Of a stretch of DNA of 64,000 bases, positions 34,288 to 43,437 are shown piece after piece. The notes beneath the pieces are model-generated. The model was not told the origin of the DNA. It made no database searches and worked only from the letters and a program-made list of their open reading frames with translations. Position 1 is the first letter of the stretch, and each line of letters opens with the position of its first letter. Made by a program: the position numbers and the translations under genes. Origin of the DNA: Pseudomonas sp. F(2018) (GTDB taxonomy: Bacteria; Pseudomonadota; Gammaproteobacteria; Pseudomonadales; Pseudomonadaceae); the NCBI RefSeq assembly GCF_005508865.1, contig NZ_SCOM01000004.1, positions 454,558-518,557 on the forward strand. The letters are read 5' to 3'.

Positions 34288-34518
34288 TTATTTGAGGTCG
34301 TCGATGGAGGCGCCGAAGTTCAGGTGCAGCACCTGGCCATCGACCACCAGTGCGGGCACCGATTTGACGCCGGCCTGTTCGGCCTCGGCGACGCGCTGCT
34401 GCTGGTCGCCGAGGTGGACGACCTCGACCTTCACTTGTGGGTCGAGCAGGTTGAGCAGGGTCTGTTCGGCCGAAACGCAAACGGGGCAGCCGGCGTGATA
34501 GAAGCGTGCGTTGGTCAT
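34288..34518 (-). CDS. Thioredoxin-like protein with CPVC motif
   Basis: 76 residues: MTNARFYHAGCPVCVSAEQ (C11-x2-C14), then SVPALVVDGQVLHLNFG with the cis-proline of the thioredoxin/glutaredoxin fold. No signal peptide, so cytosolic. First gene of the minus-strand cluster; its promoter region carries two MarR-type palindromes. Confidence 0.8.
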   Translation of the reverse strand: MTNARFYHAGCPVCVSAEQTLLNLLDPQVKVEVVHLGDQQQRVAEAEQAGVKSVPALVVDGQVLHLNFGASIDDLK

Positions 34519-34543
34519 GTCGAGTCTCCTTCAGATTGAATTT

Positions 34544-34624
34544 GTATCGATTCGATACTGATTCGAAGGCTACTCCCGTTCCGCTCTTTGTCAATATGGT
34601 TTTTAGTCGATACTATGTTTCGAC
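34544..34624. promoter_or_regulatory. Paired palindromes between the CPVC gene and MarR gene
   Basis: GTATCGA-T-TCGATAC at 34544-34558 is a perfect dyad; GTCGA-N9-TCGAC at 34606-34624 shares TCGATAC. They flank the divergent promoter region, one near each start, as expected for MarR autoregulation and control of the cluster. Assignment to this regulator is inferred. Confidence 0.6.
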
Positions 34625-34635
34625 AGGAGTGATAT

Positions 34636-35202
34636 ATGACCGGCACAACTCTCTTCGATCTGCTCGAGCGGCTGACCAGCCTGATGCGTATGTGGAATCG
34701 CCAGCACCCGCTGCTGGCGGAGCTGCAGTCGATCCAGGTCAGTGCGTTGATCTATCTGTCGCGCTGCAACCGCTACTCGAACACGCCGCTGGCGGTGACC
34801 GAGTACCTGGGGCTGACCAAGGGCACGGTGTCGCAGTCGCTCAAGGCGCTGGAGGCCAAGGGCCTGATCGAGAAGAGCCAGGACCCGCGCGACCGACGCA
34901 GCGTGCACCTGCGTCTGACCGAGCCGGCCCAGGCGCTGGTGGCGGCGATCACGCCGCCGGATTTCCTGGTGACGGCGCTGGCGCAGATGGGCGAACGCGC
35001 GGAGCAACTGGAGGCATTGCTCGGCGATCTGCTACGGCAGATCCAGCGCAACCAGGACGTGCCGGGTTTCGGCCTGTGCCGCACCTGTCGCTTCCACCAG
35101 CAGCGCGACGGCCAGCCATTCTGCGGACTGACCGGGGAAACGATGACCACGCCCGATATAGAGCTGATCTGCCGCGAGCACCAACCGCCGGAAGCGGCCT
35201 GA
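34636..35202 (+). CDS. MarR family regulator with Cys-rich C-terminal tail
   Basis: 188 residues. MarR winged helix ~45-95 (VTEYLGLTKGTVSQSLKALEAKGLIEK, DPRDRRSVHLRLT). The C-terminal ~45 residues are an extra tail: C148-x2-C151, C163, C179 with H154 and H182, a zinc-ribbon-like or redox switch spacing. Divergent from the CPVC/periplasmic/DUF2024 cluster. Ligand unknown; tail chemistry suggests oxidant, thiol or metal sensing. Confidence 0.85.
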   Translation: MTGTTLFDLLERLTSLMRMWNRQHPLLAELQSIQVSALIYLSRCNRYSNTPLAVTEYLGLTKGTVSQSLKALEAKGLIEKSQDPRDRRSVHLRLTEPAQALVAAITPPDFLVTALAQMGERAEQLEALLGDLLRQIQRNQDVPGFGLCRTCRFHQQRDGQPFCGLTGETMTTPDIELICREHQPPEAA

Positions 35203-35203
35203 G

Positions 35204-35638
35204 CTAGACCCTAGCGATAGTCGCCAGGCCGGTGGCGATCAGCTTCTCCGCCCCATTCTTCACGGCGAATACGTCGGCGCGGCACACCGCCTGGCGCTGG
35301 CCGGCCTTCAGCACTTCGCTGCGGCACACCAGACGCTCGCCGATGGCCGGGGCCAGCAGGTTGAGCTTGTACTCGCTTGTGACCACGTCGCCGACCATCG
35401 AGGCCGCCGCCCAGGCACAGCCGCTGTCAACCATGAAGCCGACCACCGCACCGTGCATGTAGCCGTGGTGCTGGCACAGGTCCGGCCGGCTGGGCACCTG
35501 CAGGCTGACCTTGCCCGGCGCGAAGTCGAGCAGTTCGGCGCCCAGCAGCTGGGCGAAGGTGGAGTGCTGCAGCGCCTGCTCCAGGCGTTCGCGGCTGATG
35601 CCTGTTGCGGTCTCGGTTCCGGTCTCGGTGGTGTTCAT
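35204..35638 (-). CDS. PaaI family thioesterase (hotdog)
   Basis: 144 residues. HGAVVGFMVDSGCAWAA is the hotdog HGGx..D motif; ends with FAVKNGAEKLIATGLATI. ATG at 35638 with GAGGAG upstream; the longer open frame crosses the ung gene. Probably an acyl- or aryl-CoA thioesterase. Its stop is 1 bp from the MarR stop, convergent. Confidence 0.82.
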   Translation of the reverse strand: MNTTETGTETATGISRERLEQALQHSTFAQLLGAELLDFAPGKVSLQVPSRPDLCQHHGYMHGAVVGFMVDSGCAWAAASMVGDVVTSEYKLNLLAPAIGERLVCRSEVLKAGQRQAVCRADVFAVKNGAEKLIATGLATIARV

Positions 35639-35791
35639 GATCCGTGCTCCTCGGCAATGGGAGCTTGCAGTCTTGGTCGGCTTTCGCGGCGCCGCCACGC
35701 GCATCCAGCGGCGTGATGAGCTGGCATCAGCCTTGACTTGCCCCGGTGCCTTCCCTAGCGTGCCGTTTTCGTTTTTCAGCAGGAAAGCCGC

Positions 35792-36490
35792 ATGAGCGCC
35801 GACGACCGCATCAAACTCGAACCGGGCTGGAAGGAAGCCCTGCGCGAGGAGTTCGACAAGCCCTACATGCGCGAGCTGAGCGAGTTCCTGCGCGCCGAGA
35901 AGGCCGCCGGCAAGGTGATCTACCCGCCGGGGCCGATGATCTTCAATGCACTGAATTCCACGCCGCTGGACCAGGTCAAGGTGGTGATCATCGGCCAGGA
36001 TCCGTACCACGGGCCGGGCCAGGCCCACGGCCTGTGCTTCTCGGTGCAGCCGGGCGTGCCGGCGCCGCCGTCGCTGGTGAACATCTTCAAGGAACTGAAG
36101 CGTGACCTGAACATCGACATCCCCGAGCACGGCTACCTGCAGAGCTGGGCCGAGCAGGGCGTGCTGCTGCTCAACACCTCGCTGACCGTGCAGCAGGCCA
36201 GCGCCGGCTCGCACGCCGACAAGGGCTGGCAGCCGTTCACCGACAAGGTGATCGAGGTGGTCAATGCGCGGCCGGGCAACCTGGTGTTCCTGTTGTGGGG
36301 CGCGCACGCGCAGAGCAAGCAGAAGCTGATCGACAGCACTCGCCACCTGGTGCTGAAGTCGGCGCACCCGTCACCGCTGTCGGCCTATCGCGGCTTCCTC
36401 GGCAACGGCCACTTCAGCCGCACCAACAAGTACCTGGAGCAGTGCGGCCTCACTCCGATCGACTGGCGACTGCCTCCCCTGCAGGCGTAG
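35792..36490 (+). CDS. ung: Uracil-DNA glycosylase (family 1)
   Basis: 232 residues. Water-activating GQDPYHGPGQAHGL (Asp70), uracil pocket LLLNTSLTV, and the DNA-intercalation loop HPSPLSAYRGF. Excises uracil from DNA to start base-excision repair. ATG preceded by AGGAAAG. Its 3' end overlaps the convergent lipoprotein gene by 41 bp. Confidence 0.97.
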   Translation: MSADDRIKLEPGWKEALREEFDKPYMRELSEFLRAEKAAGKVIYPPGPMIFNALNSTPLDQVKVVIIGQDPYHGPGQAHGLCFSVQPGVPAPPSLVNIFKELKRDLNIDIPEHGYLQSWAEQGVLLLNTSLTVQQASAGSHADKGWQPFTDKVIEVVNARPGNLVFLLWGAHAQSKQKLIDSTRHLVLKSAHPSPLSAYRGFLGNGHFSRTNKYLEQCGLTPIDWRLPPLQA

Positions 36491-37343
36491 CGCATTCCAG
36501 CCCGGCGATATCCTCGCGCAGGGCGCCCAGGCGCTCGCCGAGTTGCTGGCGCTGGGCCGGGCTGGCGCTGGCGATCAACTGGTCGAGCAGCTGCGCCAGG
36601 CTGCGCTCGCTATCGGCGAACGAGCGCCGGTAGTCCTCGCTCCAGTAGCTCTGGCGGTCACGCAGCAGCGCCTCGATGCGCTGCGCAAAATCGGCGCTGC
36701 GGCGGCCTTCCAGTTCCTGCAGCAGCGCTGCCTGCCAGCGCTCGCGGCTATCCAGCCACAGACGGTTCTGCTCGCCGCGTTGCTCGGCCCAGCTCTGCAC
36801 CAGGGCCTTTTGCTGCTGGTTCAGCTCGCCGAGCCAGGGCTCCAGGCGTTCCTCGGTGGTCTCGCGACGCTTGGCGATCTGCTTGGCCAGTGGCGGCTCG
36901 ACGAACTCGCGGCGCAGTTTCTCGTTTTCCTTGGCCATCGACTGGCGCAGCTGCTGCACCTGCTGCGGGCTGAGCTGTTGCAGCAGGCCGGCGGCGGTCG
37001 GGCTGATCTCGCTGGACACCGTGCCGAGGGAATCGCGCAGGTCGCCGAAACGGGCCATCAGGTGGGCGGCGTCCAGCTTGCCGGCGGCCAGGTCGGCACG
37101 GTCCTGGTCCAGCCAGCTGGCCAGCTGCGGCAGCTGGGTGCTGCAGTGCCAGGCCAGGTGCTGGTCCAGGCGCGGCTTGAGCCAGGCCTTCTGTTCGGCG
37201 TTGAGGTCTAGATAGCTGTCGATACGCCAGGTCAGCAACCAGTCGAGGTTGCGGTAGGCCAGGTCGAGGCGGCTGCAGGCGGTCAGCAGGGTGATGCCGG
37301 CCAGCAGCACGAGCAGGGGCAGGGCAGAGAGTCTTCGTCGCAT
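36450..37343 (-). CDS. DUF6279 family lipoprotein
   Basis: 297 residues. Signal with lipobox LTAC (MRRRLSALPLLVLLAGITLLTAC), then SRLDLAYRNLDWLLTWRIDSY, the DUF6279 opening. The mature chain is almost all helix with Gln/Arg/Glu-rich, coiled-coil-like segments (LQQLSPQQVQQLRQSMAKEN). Envelope-anchored; function unknown. ATG at 37343. Ends inside the last 41 bp of ung. Confidence 0.8.
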   Translation of the reverse strand: MRRRLSALPLLVLLAGITLLTACSRLDLAYRNLDWLLTWRIDSYLDLNAEQKAWLKPRLDQHLAWHCSTQLPQLASWLDQDRADLAAGKLDAAHLMARFGDLRDSLGTVSSEISPTAAGLLQQLSPQQVQQLRQSMAKENEKLRREFVEPPLAKQIAKRRETTEERLEPWLGELNQQQKALVQSWAEQRGEQNRLWLDSRERWQAALLQELEGRRSADFAQRIEALLRDRQSYWSEDYRRSFADSERSLAQLLDQLIASASPAQRQQLGERLGALREDIAGLECATPAGEAVASRSE

Positions 37344-37434
37344 GGCAGGCCTCGTCTTGATTAGCCTGGGCCGAGCATAGTGCGTGCGGATGGCCGCAAC
37401 ATGACGACGACACATCCGCTAAAAAACTTGGGCC

Positions 37435-38520
37435 TCAGTCCAGGCGTTTGTGGATGCGCGATACCGCCAGGCCCAGCAGAGCCGCGCAGAACACTATTAG
37501 GATCAGCATCTCCAGCCACAGTTCAAGCAACCCGGCCTCGCGCAGCATGATGCCGCGCGACAGGCGCAGGTAATGGGTCAGCGGCATCAGCTCGGCGATC
37601 CACTGCGCCACCTTGGGCATGCCGGCGAAGGGGAACATGAAGCCGGACAGCAGGATCTGCGGCAGAAAGGTGAAGAAGGCCAGCTGCATGGCCTGGAACT
37701 GGGTGCTGGCCAGAGTGGATAGCCACACGCCGAGGGCCAGGCTGGCGATGATGAACAGCAGCGAGGCGCCGTACAGGTCGAGCAGCGAGCCGCGCACCGG
37801 CACGGCGAACATCCAGTGGCTGACCACCAGGATCACCGAGACCTGGATCAGGCCAATGCCGACGAAGGGCAGGACCTTGCCGATGGTCAGCTCCCAGGGC
37901 GACACCGGCGTGGCGATCAGCAGCTCCAGGTTGCCATGCTCGCGCTCCCGGACCAGGGCCACGGCGGTGAACATCACCATGGTCATGGTCAGGATCACCC
38001 CGAGCAGGCCGGGTACGGTGTTCAGCGGCGCCAGGCGTTCGGGGTTGTAGAAGTTGACTACCTCCACGCCCGGTACGCCGCTCCAGCCGGCGAGGGGAAA
38101 GGCCGCCAGCTGCCGGGCCGAGGCCTGTACGCTCTGGTCGGAGCCGTCCACCACCAGTTGCAGGGGCGCGCGGCTGGGGTCGTGGCGCTGCAGGCGCGCG
38201 TCGAAGTCGCGGGGTACCACCAGGGCGGCGCTGATCCGCCCCTGGCGCATCAGTTGGTCGATCTGCTGCGGGTTGTCCAGCCGGTACTTCACCTCGATCA
38301 CCTGGCTGGAGGCGATCTCTGCCACCGCCTCGCGTGATTGCGCGGTGTTGGCCTGGTCCAGCACGGCGGCCTCGATGCCGCGCACGTCCATGTTGATGGC
38401 GTAGCCGAACAGCACCAGCTGCAGCAGCGGCACGCCGGCGATCATGACGAAGGTCAGCTTGTCGCGGCGCAGCTGGCGCAGCTCCTTGAGGACGACGGCG
38501 CCCATGCGACGCAGGTTCAT
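37435..38520 (-). CDS. ABC-2 type exporter permease (YbhS/R-like)
   Basis: 361 residues. N-terminal helix (LTFVMIAGVPLLQLVLFGYAI), a large periplasmic domain to ~190, then five membrane helices containing EREHGNLELLIATPVSPWEL, typical of ABC2 membrane proteins. Start ATG overlaps the ATPase stop (ATGA). Only one permease gene is present, so it should homodimerise. Last gene of the TetR-HlyD-ATPase-permease operon. Confidence 0.88.
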   Translation of the reverse strand: MNLRRMGAVVLKELRQLRRDKLTFVMIAGVPLLQLVLFGYAINMDVRGIEAAVLDQANTAQSREAVAEIASSQVIEVKYRLDNPQQIDQLMRQGRISAALVVPRDFDARLQRHDPSRAPLQLVVDGSDQSVQASARQLAAFPLAGWSGVPGVEVVNFYNPERLAPLNTVPGLLGVILTMTMVMFTAVALVREREHGNLELLIATPVSPWELTIGKVLPFVGIGLIQVSVILVVSHWMFAVPVRGSLLDLYGASLLFIIASLALGVWLSTLASTQFQAMQLAFFTFLPQILLSGFMFPFAGMPKVAQWIAELMPLTHYLRLSRGIMLREAGLLELWLEMLILIVFCAALLGLAVSRIHKRLD

Positions 38521-39455
38521 GACGTGGCCTCCAGCGGCTTGCGGGTGACGGCGACGAACACGTCTTCCAGGTTGGCCTCGCCGTCGCGCAGCTCGGCCTC
38601 TACGCCGGCGCGGCGCAGGGTGGCGGCGATGTCGTCGCGGGCGTTTTCGCTGGCGCAGAGCACGCGCAGGGTGGCGCCGATCTGTGCGCTGGCCAGCACT
38701 TCCCGATGGCCGTGCAGGGCGCGCTGGGCCGCGCGCGGTTGGGCGCATTCGATCAGCAGCGGGTGACCGGGCAGGGCGTCCATCAGCTCGCGCGGGCTAC
38801 CGTCGGCGACCAGGCGGCCGGCGTCGAGAATCCCCAGGCGGGTGCAGCGCTCGGCCTCGTCCATGTAGTGGGTGGACACCAGCAGGGTGGTGCCTTCCTC
38901 GGCCAGCTCGAACAGCGAGTCCCAGAATTCCCGGCGCGATTGCGGGTCGACGGCGCTGGTCGGTTCGTCGAGCAGCAGCAGGTCGGGCTTGTGCAGCACC
39001 GCGCCGGCCAGGGCCAGGCGCTGCTTCTGCCCGCCGCTCATGGTGCCGGCCAGCTGCTTGCGGCGGTCGGTGAGCCAGTAGCGTTCCAGCAGTTCGTCGA
39101 TACGCTGGCGGGTTGCGCGGCGGCCGATACCCTGCACGGCAGCGAGGAATTCCAGGTTCTCCTGCACCGTCAGGTCTTCGTAGAGCGAGAACTTCTGGGT
39201 CATGTAGCCGATGCGCCGCTTCAGTTCCTCGGCGTCGCGGGGGATCTGGCAGCCGAGCACTTCCACCTCGCCCTCGCTGGGCTGCAGCAGGCCGCAGAGC
39301 ATGCGGATGGTGGTGGACTTGCCGCAGCCGTTGGGGCCGAGGAAGCCGAACACCTCGGCGCGCGGCACGGAGAGATCGAGGTGGTCGACCGCGGTGAGCT
39401 TGCCGAAGCGCTTGCTCAGACCGCGGGCGCGGATCACCAGCTCATTGCCGTTCAT
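38517..39455 (-). CDS. ABC exporter ATPase (YbhF-like)
   Basis: 312 residues. Walker A GPNGCGKST, signature MSGGQKQRLALA, Walker B LLLLDEPTSAVDP, switch STHYMDEAERC. Half the length of E. coli YbhF (single nucleotide-binding domain). An in-frame GTG 9 bp upstream is an alternative start. It overlaps the HlyD gene by 14 bp. Confidence 0.9.
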   Translation of the reverse strand: MNGNELVIRARGLSKRFGKLTAVDHLDLSVPRAEVFGFLGPNGCGKSTTIRMLCGLLQPSEGEVEVLGCQIPRDAEELKRRIGYMTQKFSLYEDLTVQENLEFLAAVQGIGRRATRQRIDELLERYWLTDRRKQLAGTMSGGQKQRLALAGAVLHKPDLLLLDEPTSAVDPQSRREFWDSLFELAEEGTTLLVSTHYMDEAERCTRLGILDAGRLVADGSPRELMDALPGHPLLIECAQPRAAQRALHGHREVLASAQIGATLRVLCASENARDDIAATLRRAGVEAELRDGEANLEDVFVAVTRKPLEATS

Positions 39456-40425
39456 CGCGCTCACCCGAGATGCGTTGCGCCTGCAGCGGCAGACCGGCCG
39501 GTAGCTGGCGTGCGGCCTCGTCTTCGAGCACCAGCTCGGCGCGGTACATCAGGCGGCTGGCGTCGTCGCCGGTGAGAGCGTAGTAGGGGGTGAAGCTGGC
39601 CTCGCTGCGGATGCTGCGCACTTTGGCATTGAAGGTCTGCTCGATGCCTTCGACATGGATGCGCATGGCATCGCCGACCTGCACCTGAGAGCGGATGCTG
39701 GCGGGGATGAACACGCGGGCATAGGGCGCCTCGCCGACCAGCAGGCTGACCAGTTCGGCGCCGGCCGACGGCTGGTCGCCGACCTTGAACGGCAGGGCGT
39801 CGACCACGCCGGCGCGGGGCGCGCGCAGGCTCAGGTGTTCGCGGCCGACTTCCAGCTGGGCCAGGTTGCCGCGGGCCGCATCCAGGGCGGCAGCGGCCTG
39901 TTCGATCTGCTCCGGTCGGGTGCCGTTGGTCAGCTCGCGCAGCTGCGCCTCGGCGCTGCGGGTGGCGGCGCTGGCCTGGTCGCGGGCGGCGCGCGAGCGG
40001 TCCAGTTCGGCGATGGCCACCTGCTTGCGCTGGTAGAGCGCGGCGATGCGCTGGAAGTTGCGCTCGGCGTCGGTCAGTTCGGCACGGTTGCGCGCCAGGG
40101 TGGCGCGGGCCGCGTCGATGGTCTCGCTGCGCGCGCCGTTGCTCAGTTCGGCCAGGCGCGCGGTGGCCTGGTCCACTTCGCCGCGGGCCTGGGCGATGCG
40201 CGCGTCTTGGCGGCGCGGGTCCAGTTCCAGCAGGAGCTGGCCGGCCTCGACCCGATCACCCTCGGCGACCTTCCAGGCGAGGATGGTTTCCGAGGCTTCG
40301 GCGGGAACGCCCACTCGGTCCCATTCCAGGGTGCCCAGCAACTGTTCGCCGGAGGAGTCGCAGCCGGTGAGGCTGGTGACGAGCAGGCTGGCCAGCAGCA
40401 GGCCAGGTAGCGGCAGACGGTACAT
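39442..40425 (-). CDS. HlyD-family periplasmic adaptor lipoprotein
   Basis: 327 residues. Lipobox LTGC, then barrel-sandwich halves (ILAWKVAEGDRVEAGQLLLELD; LRAPRAGVVDALPFKVGD) around a long coiled-coil hairpin (~90-190). Similar to E. coli YbhG. Links the ABC exporter to an outer-membrane factor not encoded here. Begins 1 bp after the TetR stop. Confidence 0.88.
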   Translation of the reverse strand: MYRLPLPGLLLASLLVTSLTGCDSSGEQLLGTLEWDRVGVPAEASETILAWKVAEGDRVEAGQLLLELDPRRQDARIAQARGEVDQATARLAELSNGARSETIDAARATLARNRAELTDAERNFQRIAALYQRKQVAIAELDRSRAARDQASAATRSAEAQLRELTNGTRPEQIEQAAAALDAARGNLAQLEVGREHLSLRAPRAGVVDALPFKVGDQPSAGAELVSLLVGEAPYARVFIPASIRSQVQVGDAMRIHVEGIEQTFNAKVRSIRSEASFTPYYALTGDDASRLMYRAELVLEDEAARQLPAGLPLQAQRISGERDERQ

Positions 40426-40426
40426 C

Positions 40427-41071
40427 TCAGGGCTCCATGCCGCCCTTGAGCAGGGCGAGCGTGTGGGCGATCAGCGCGTCGTCGCCGATCTGCGGGTTGG
40501 CGAACACGCCACGCCAGATCGGCGCGGCCGCGTAGGGGAGAAGGGTGAGGCCGATCAGCGAGACCACCAGCAGGCGCGGATCGAGCTCGGGGTTGAGTGC
40601 GCCGCGGGCCTGGGCGGCGGCAAATTTCTGCGCCAGCAGCAGCGGCACCAGCGGGGCCACGCGGTCCATCAGGCGTTCGCGCAATACGCCGCCCTCGCAG
40701 AGGATCTCGCGCACCCACAGCTGGGAAATCCACGGGTGCTGGGCGACGTTGCGGCTCATGTCGCGGAGGAAGGCCTCGACCAGTGCCAACGGATCGTCGC
40801 CGGCCTGCTGCAGGCCCTGGGCGGCGGTCATCACCAGCGGCAGGAAGCGCTCCTCGACCATGGCGTCGACCAGCCTGTCCTTGTTGCCGAAGTAGTAGTT
40901 GAGCAGGGCAGGGGTCACCCCGGCGCGCTCGGCGATGGCGCGCAGGCTGGTGGCCTGGATGCCCTGGTGGGAGAACAGGTCGGTGGCGACGTTCAGTAGC
41001 AGCTCGCGCTGCACCGTGGCATCGGCGGCGGGGCGCCCGGGGGCGCGTGGGGTTTTGGTCTGTTTGCTCAT
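40427..41071 (-). CDS. TetR family regulator (CecR-like)
   Basis: 214 residues. Helix-turn-helix ~45-65 (TSLRAIAERAGVTPALLNYYFGNKDRLVDAM) and a C-terminal ligand domain. It heads the exporter operon, as CecR (YbiH) does for ybhGFSR in E. coli, where substrates include some antibiotics. An AT-rich dyad just upstream is its likely operator and may also control the divergent efflux genes. Confidence 0.9.
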   Translation of the reverse strand: MSKQTKTPRAPGRPAADATVQRELLLNVATDLFSHQGIQATSLRAIAERAGVTPALLNYYFGNKDRLVDAMVEERFLPLVMTAAQGLQQAGDDPLALVEAFLRDMSRNVAQHPWISQLWVREILCEGGVLRERLMDRVAPLVPLLLAQKFAAAQARGALNPELDPRLLVVSLIGLTLLPYAAAPIWRGVFANPQIGDDALIAHTLALLKGGMEP

Positions 41072-41080
41072 GGCATCAAT

Positions 41081-41100
41081 AATTAAATATGCGATTAATT
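41081..41100. promoter_or_regulatory. AT-rich dyad, candidate TetR operator
   Basis: AATTAA-N8-TTAATT in an unusually AT-rich stretch (TCAATAATTAAATATGCG, then ATTAATTAATTG) 10 bp upstream of the TetR ATG. Shared by both divergent transcription units. Confidence 0.55.
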
Positions 41101-41213
41101 AATTGCAAGCGCCGTTCGTCCATCGGGGAGCGGTAGACGAACACTGATAGCTGGCTAATAATTAGATCTGGTTGTTTCGTCAGCTTCGTCGTAGCCATCT
41201 ACCTTCTTCTCAA

Positions 41214-43223
41214 ATGCCTTCTCTGGTAGTCCTCGTGCGCGATTCCCTTTCGGCTTTGTTCGCTCCCGATCTTGCCGCCCTGCAGTTCGCCTGCAAGACG
41301 CTGCTGAGCGGCGGTCTGGCGCTGTGGTGCGCCTTTCGCTTCGATCTCGACCAGCCGCAGTGGGCGCTGATGACCGCCTTCATCGTCGCCCAGCCACTGG
41401 CCGGCATGGTGGTGCAGAAGGGCCTGGCGCGGCTGCTCGGCACCCTGATCGGCACGGCGCTGTCGGTGTTCTTCATGGGGCTGTTCGCCCAGGCGCCCTG
41501 GCTGTTCCTGCTGGTGATGGCCCTGTGGCTGGGCCTGTGCACGGCGGCCTCGACCCTGCTGCGCAGTGCCTGGGCCTATGCCTTCGTGCTGGCCGGCTAC
41601 ACGGTGGCCATCATCTGCCTGCCGATCACCGGCAAACCGCTGCTGGTGTTCGACGAGGCGGTGGCGCGCTGTACCGAGATCTGCCTCGGCATCCTCTGCT
41701 CCATGGCGGTCAGCGCTGTGCTCTGGCCACAGCGCGTGGAGCGCGTGGTGGTGCAACAGGCGCGCGCGGCCTGGCAGGGCGGGGCGCAGGCGGCGGCCGC
41801 CGCGCTGCAGGGCCGGGCGGCGGGGCGCCAGGGCTTGCTGGAGACGCTCGGGCGCATCGTCGCGGTGGATGCCCAGCGCGAGCATGCCTGGTTCGAGGGT
41901 CGGCTGGGTCGCCAGCGGGCCCGCGGCCTGCGCGCCCTGACTCGCGAGCTGCTCGGCCTGTTGCGCCTGGCCCGCGGCGTGGCGCGCCAGTGGCAGCAGC
42001 TGGACGAGGCCGACGCGCACGCGCTGACGCCGCTGCTGAACGAGGTCCAGGCCCTGCTCGCCGAACCGGACATGGCGCGCCAGGAGGCGCTCTACCAGCG
42101 CCTGCTGGAACAGTCCCGCGAAACGTCCATGCCCCTGGCGCGGCAGTACTGCCTGGGGCGCATGGCGGTGCTGGTGCGGCAGCTGTCGCGGGCCCAGGCG
42201 ACGCTGGAGGCGGTGGTGCGTGGCGAGGCTCCACAGGGCGCGCCGCCGCCCTTGTCCTGGCACCGTGATGTGCAGACGGCCGCCGTCTACGGTCTGCGCA
42301 GCTGCCTGACTCTATTGGTACTGTCGGCCTTCTGGTTGGCTACCGGCTGGCCCGCCGCCAGCGGTGCGCTGCTGCTGGCTGCGGTGGTGTGCAGTCTGTT
42401 CGCCAGCCGCGAAAACGCCGACCTGATCGGCATGGCCTTCCTGCGCGGGATCTTCTACGCGTTGCCGGTGGCCTTCTTCGTCGGCCAGATCCTGTTACCG
42501 CAGTGGAACGGCTTTCCGCTGCTCTGCCTGGCCCTCGGCGTGCCGCTGTTCTTCGGCCTGCTGGCCATGTCGCGCCCGGCGCTGGCCGGCGCCGCGACGT
42601 CCTTCTGCCTGCACTTCATCGTGCTCTGCGCACCGCGCAACGACATGGCCTACAACGTCGCCTTGTTCCTCAACGAGGCGCTGGCGATGCTGATCGGCGT
42701 TGGCTGCGCGGTGCTGGCGCTGCGCCTGATCGTGCTGCGCAATCCGGTATGGCACGGCCGGCGCCTGCTCAAGGCAACCCTCGACGACCTGGCGCGGCTC
42801 TGTTCGCGCACCCTGGAGGGCGCCGAGAACTGGTTCGGCGGGCGCATGGCGGATCGCCTGCTGCAGCTGGCGCGCTTCTATCCGCAGCTGCCGGAAGGTG
42901 GCCGCAGTCGCTGGGACGACGGCATCGACAGCCTCGACCTGGGCGACGAACTGCTGCACCTGCGCGCCTGCCTGGCGGCGGCACCCGCTGCGCCGCGCCA
43001 GGCCGAGCGGCGCTTCTTCGACGAGGTGCAGGCGCTGCTGCGGCGTGGCCCGGCACAGGCGCGCGGTGACGATCTGCAGGCGCCGGCGGATGCCCTGGCG
43101 CGAGCCCTGCACGATCAGCCGCCGGCCATCGAACTGCGCCTGGCCGAGGCCGCGTTGCTGCAACTGACCCACAGCTGGCGCCAGTGGTGCGACCGGCAAG
43201 GAGAACCCCATGGCGTTGCGTGA
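41214..43223 (+). CDS. FUSC/AaeB-type inner-membrane efflux protein
   Basis: 669 residues. Two blocks of about six hydrophobic helices (~25-175 and ~365-530) each followed by a soluble helical domain, the FUSC/p-hydroxybenzoate efflux (AaeB) layout. Motif PQWALMTAFIVAQPLAGM opens block one. An upstream TTG (41172) would add 14 residues; the ATG is preferred. Forms a set with DUF1656 and HlyD genes downstream; substrate probably aromatic acids, by analogy. Confidence 0.86.
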   Translation: MPSLVVLVRDSLSALFAPDLAALQFACKTLLSGGLALWCAFRFDLDQPQWALMTAFIVAQPLAGMVVQKGLARLLGTLIGTALSVFFMGLFAQAPWLFLLVMALWLGLCTAASTLLRSAWAYAFVLAGYTVAIICLPITGKPLLVFDEAVARCTEICLGILCSMAVSAVLWPQRVERVVVQQARAAWQGGAQAAAAALQGRAAGRQGLLETLGRIVAVDAQREHAWFEGRLGRQRARGLRALTRELLGLLRLARGVARQWQQLDEADAHALTPLLNEVQALLAEPDMARQEALYQRLLEQSRETSMPLARQYCLGRMAVLVRQLSRAQATLEAVVRGEAPQGAPPPLSWHRDVQTAAVYGLRSCLTLLVLSAFWLATGWPAASGALLLAAVVCSLFASRENADLIGMAFLRGIFYALPVAFFVGQILLPQWNGFPLLCLALGVPLFFGLLAMSRPALAGAATSFCLHFIVLCAPRNDMAYNVALFLNEALAMLIGVGCAVLALRLIVLRNPVWHGRRLLKATLDDLARLCSRTLEGAENWFGGRMADRLLQLARFYPQLPEGGRSRWDDGIDSLDLGDELLHLRACLAAAPAAPRQAERRFFDEVQALLRRGPAQARGDDLQAPADALARALHDQPPAIELRLAEAALLQLTHSWRQWCDRQGEPHGVA

Positions 43224-43416
43224 GTTGACCCTGGGCGGCGTGCTGCTCAGCCCCATGCTGCTGTACGCGCTGCTGGCGCTGCTGCTGACCGGCGCACTGC
43301 GCCTGGGCCTGCAGCGCGCCGGCCTGGCGCGCTGGATCTGGCACGAGGCGCTGTTCGACTGCGCCCTCTATGTTTGCGTGCTGGCGGGGCTGATGGCCGT
43401 GCTGGCGACCTGGTAA
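43210..43416 (+). CDS. DUF1656 (AaeX-like) small membrane protein
   Basis: 68 residues with two hydrophobic helices (LTLGGVLLSPMLLYALLALLLTGAL; ALYVCVLAGLMAVLATW) and WHEALFDCALY between. It overlaps the FUSC gene by 14 bp, with AAGGAG in its end. Matches AaeX/DUF1656, a constant neighbour of AaeB-type pumps. Confidence 0.85.
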   Translation: MALRELTLGGVLLSPMLLYALLALLLTGALRLGLQRAGLARWIWHEALFDCALYVCVLAGLMAVLATW

Positions 43417-43437
43417 GCAGGTTCTAAGGAGTTGGTG

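Noticed and set aside
35204..36367. 387-residue extension of the thioesterase
   Set aside because: The extension is antisense to ung; ribosome site and hotdog domain support the ATG at 35638.
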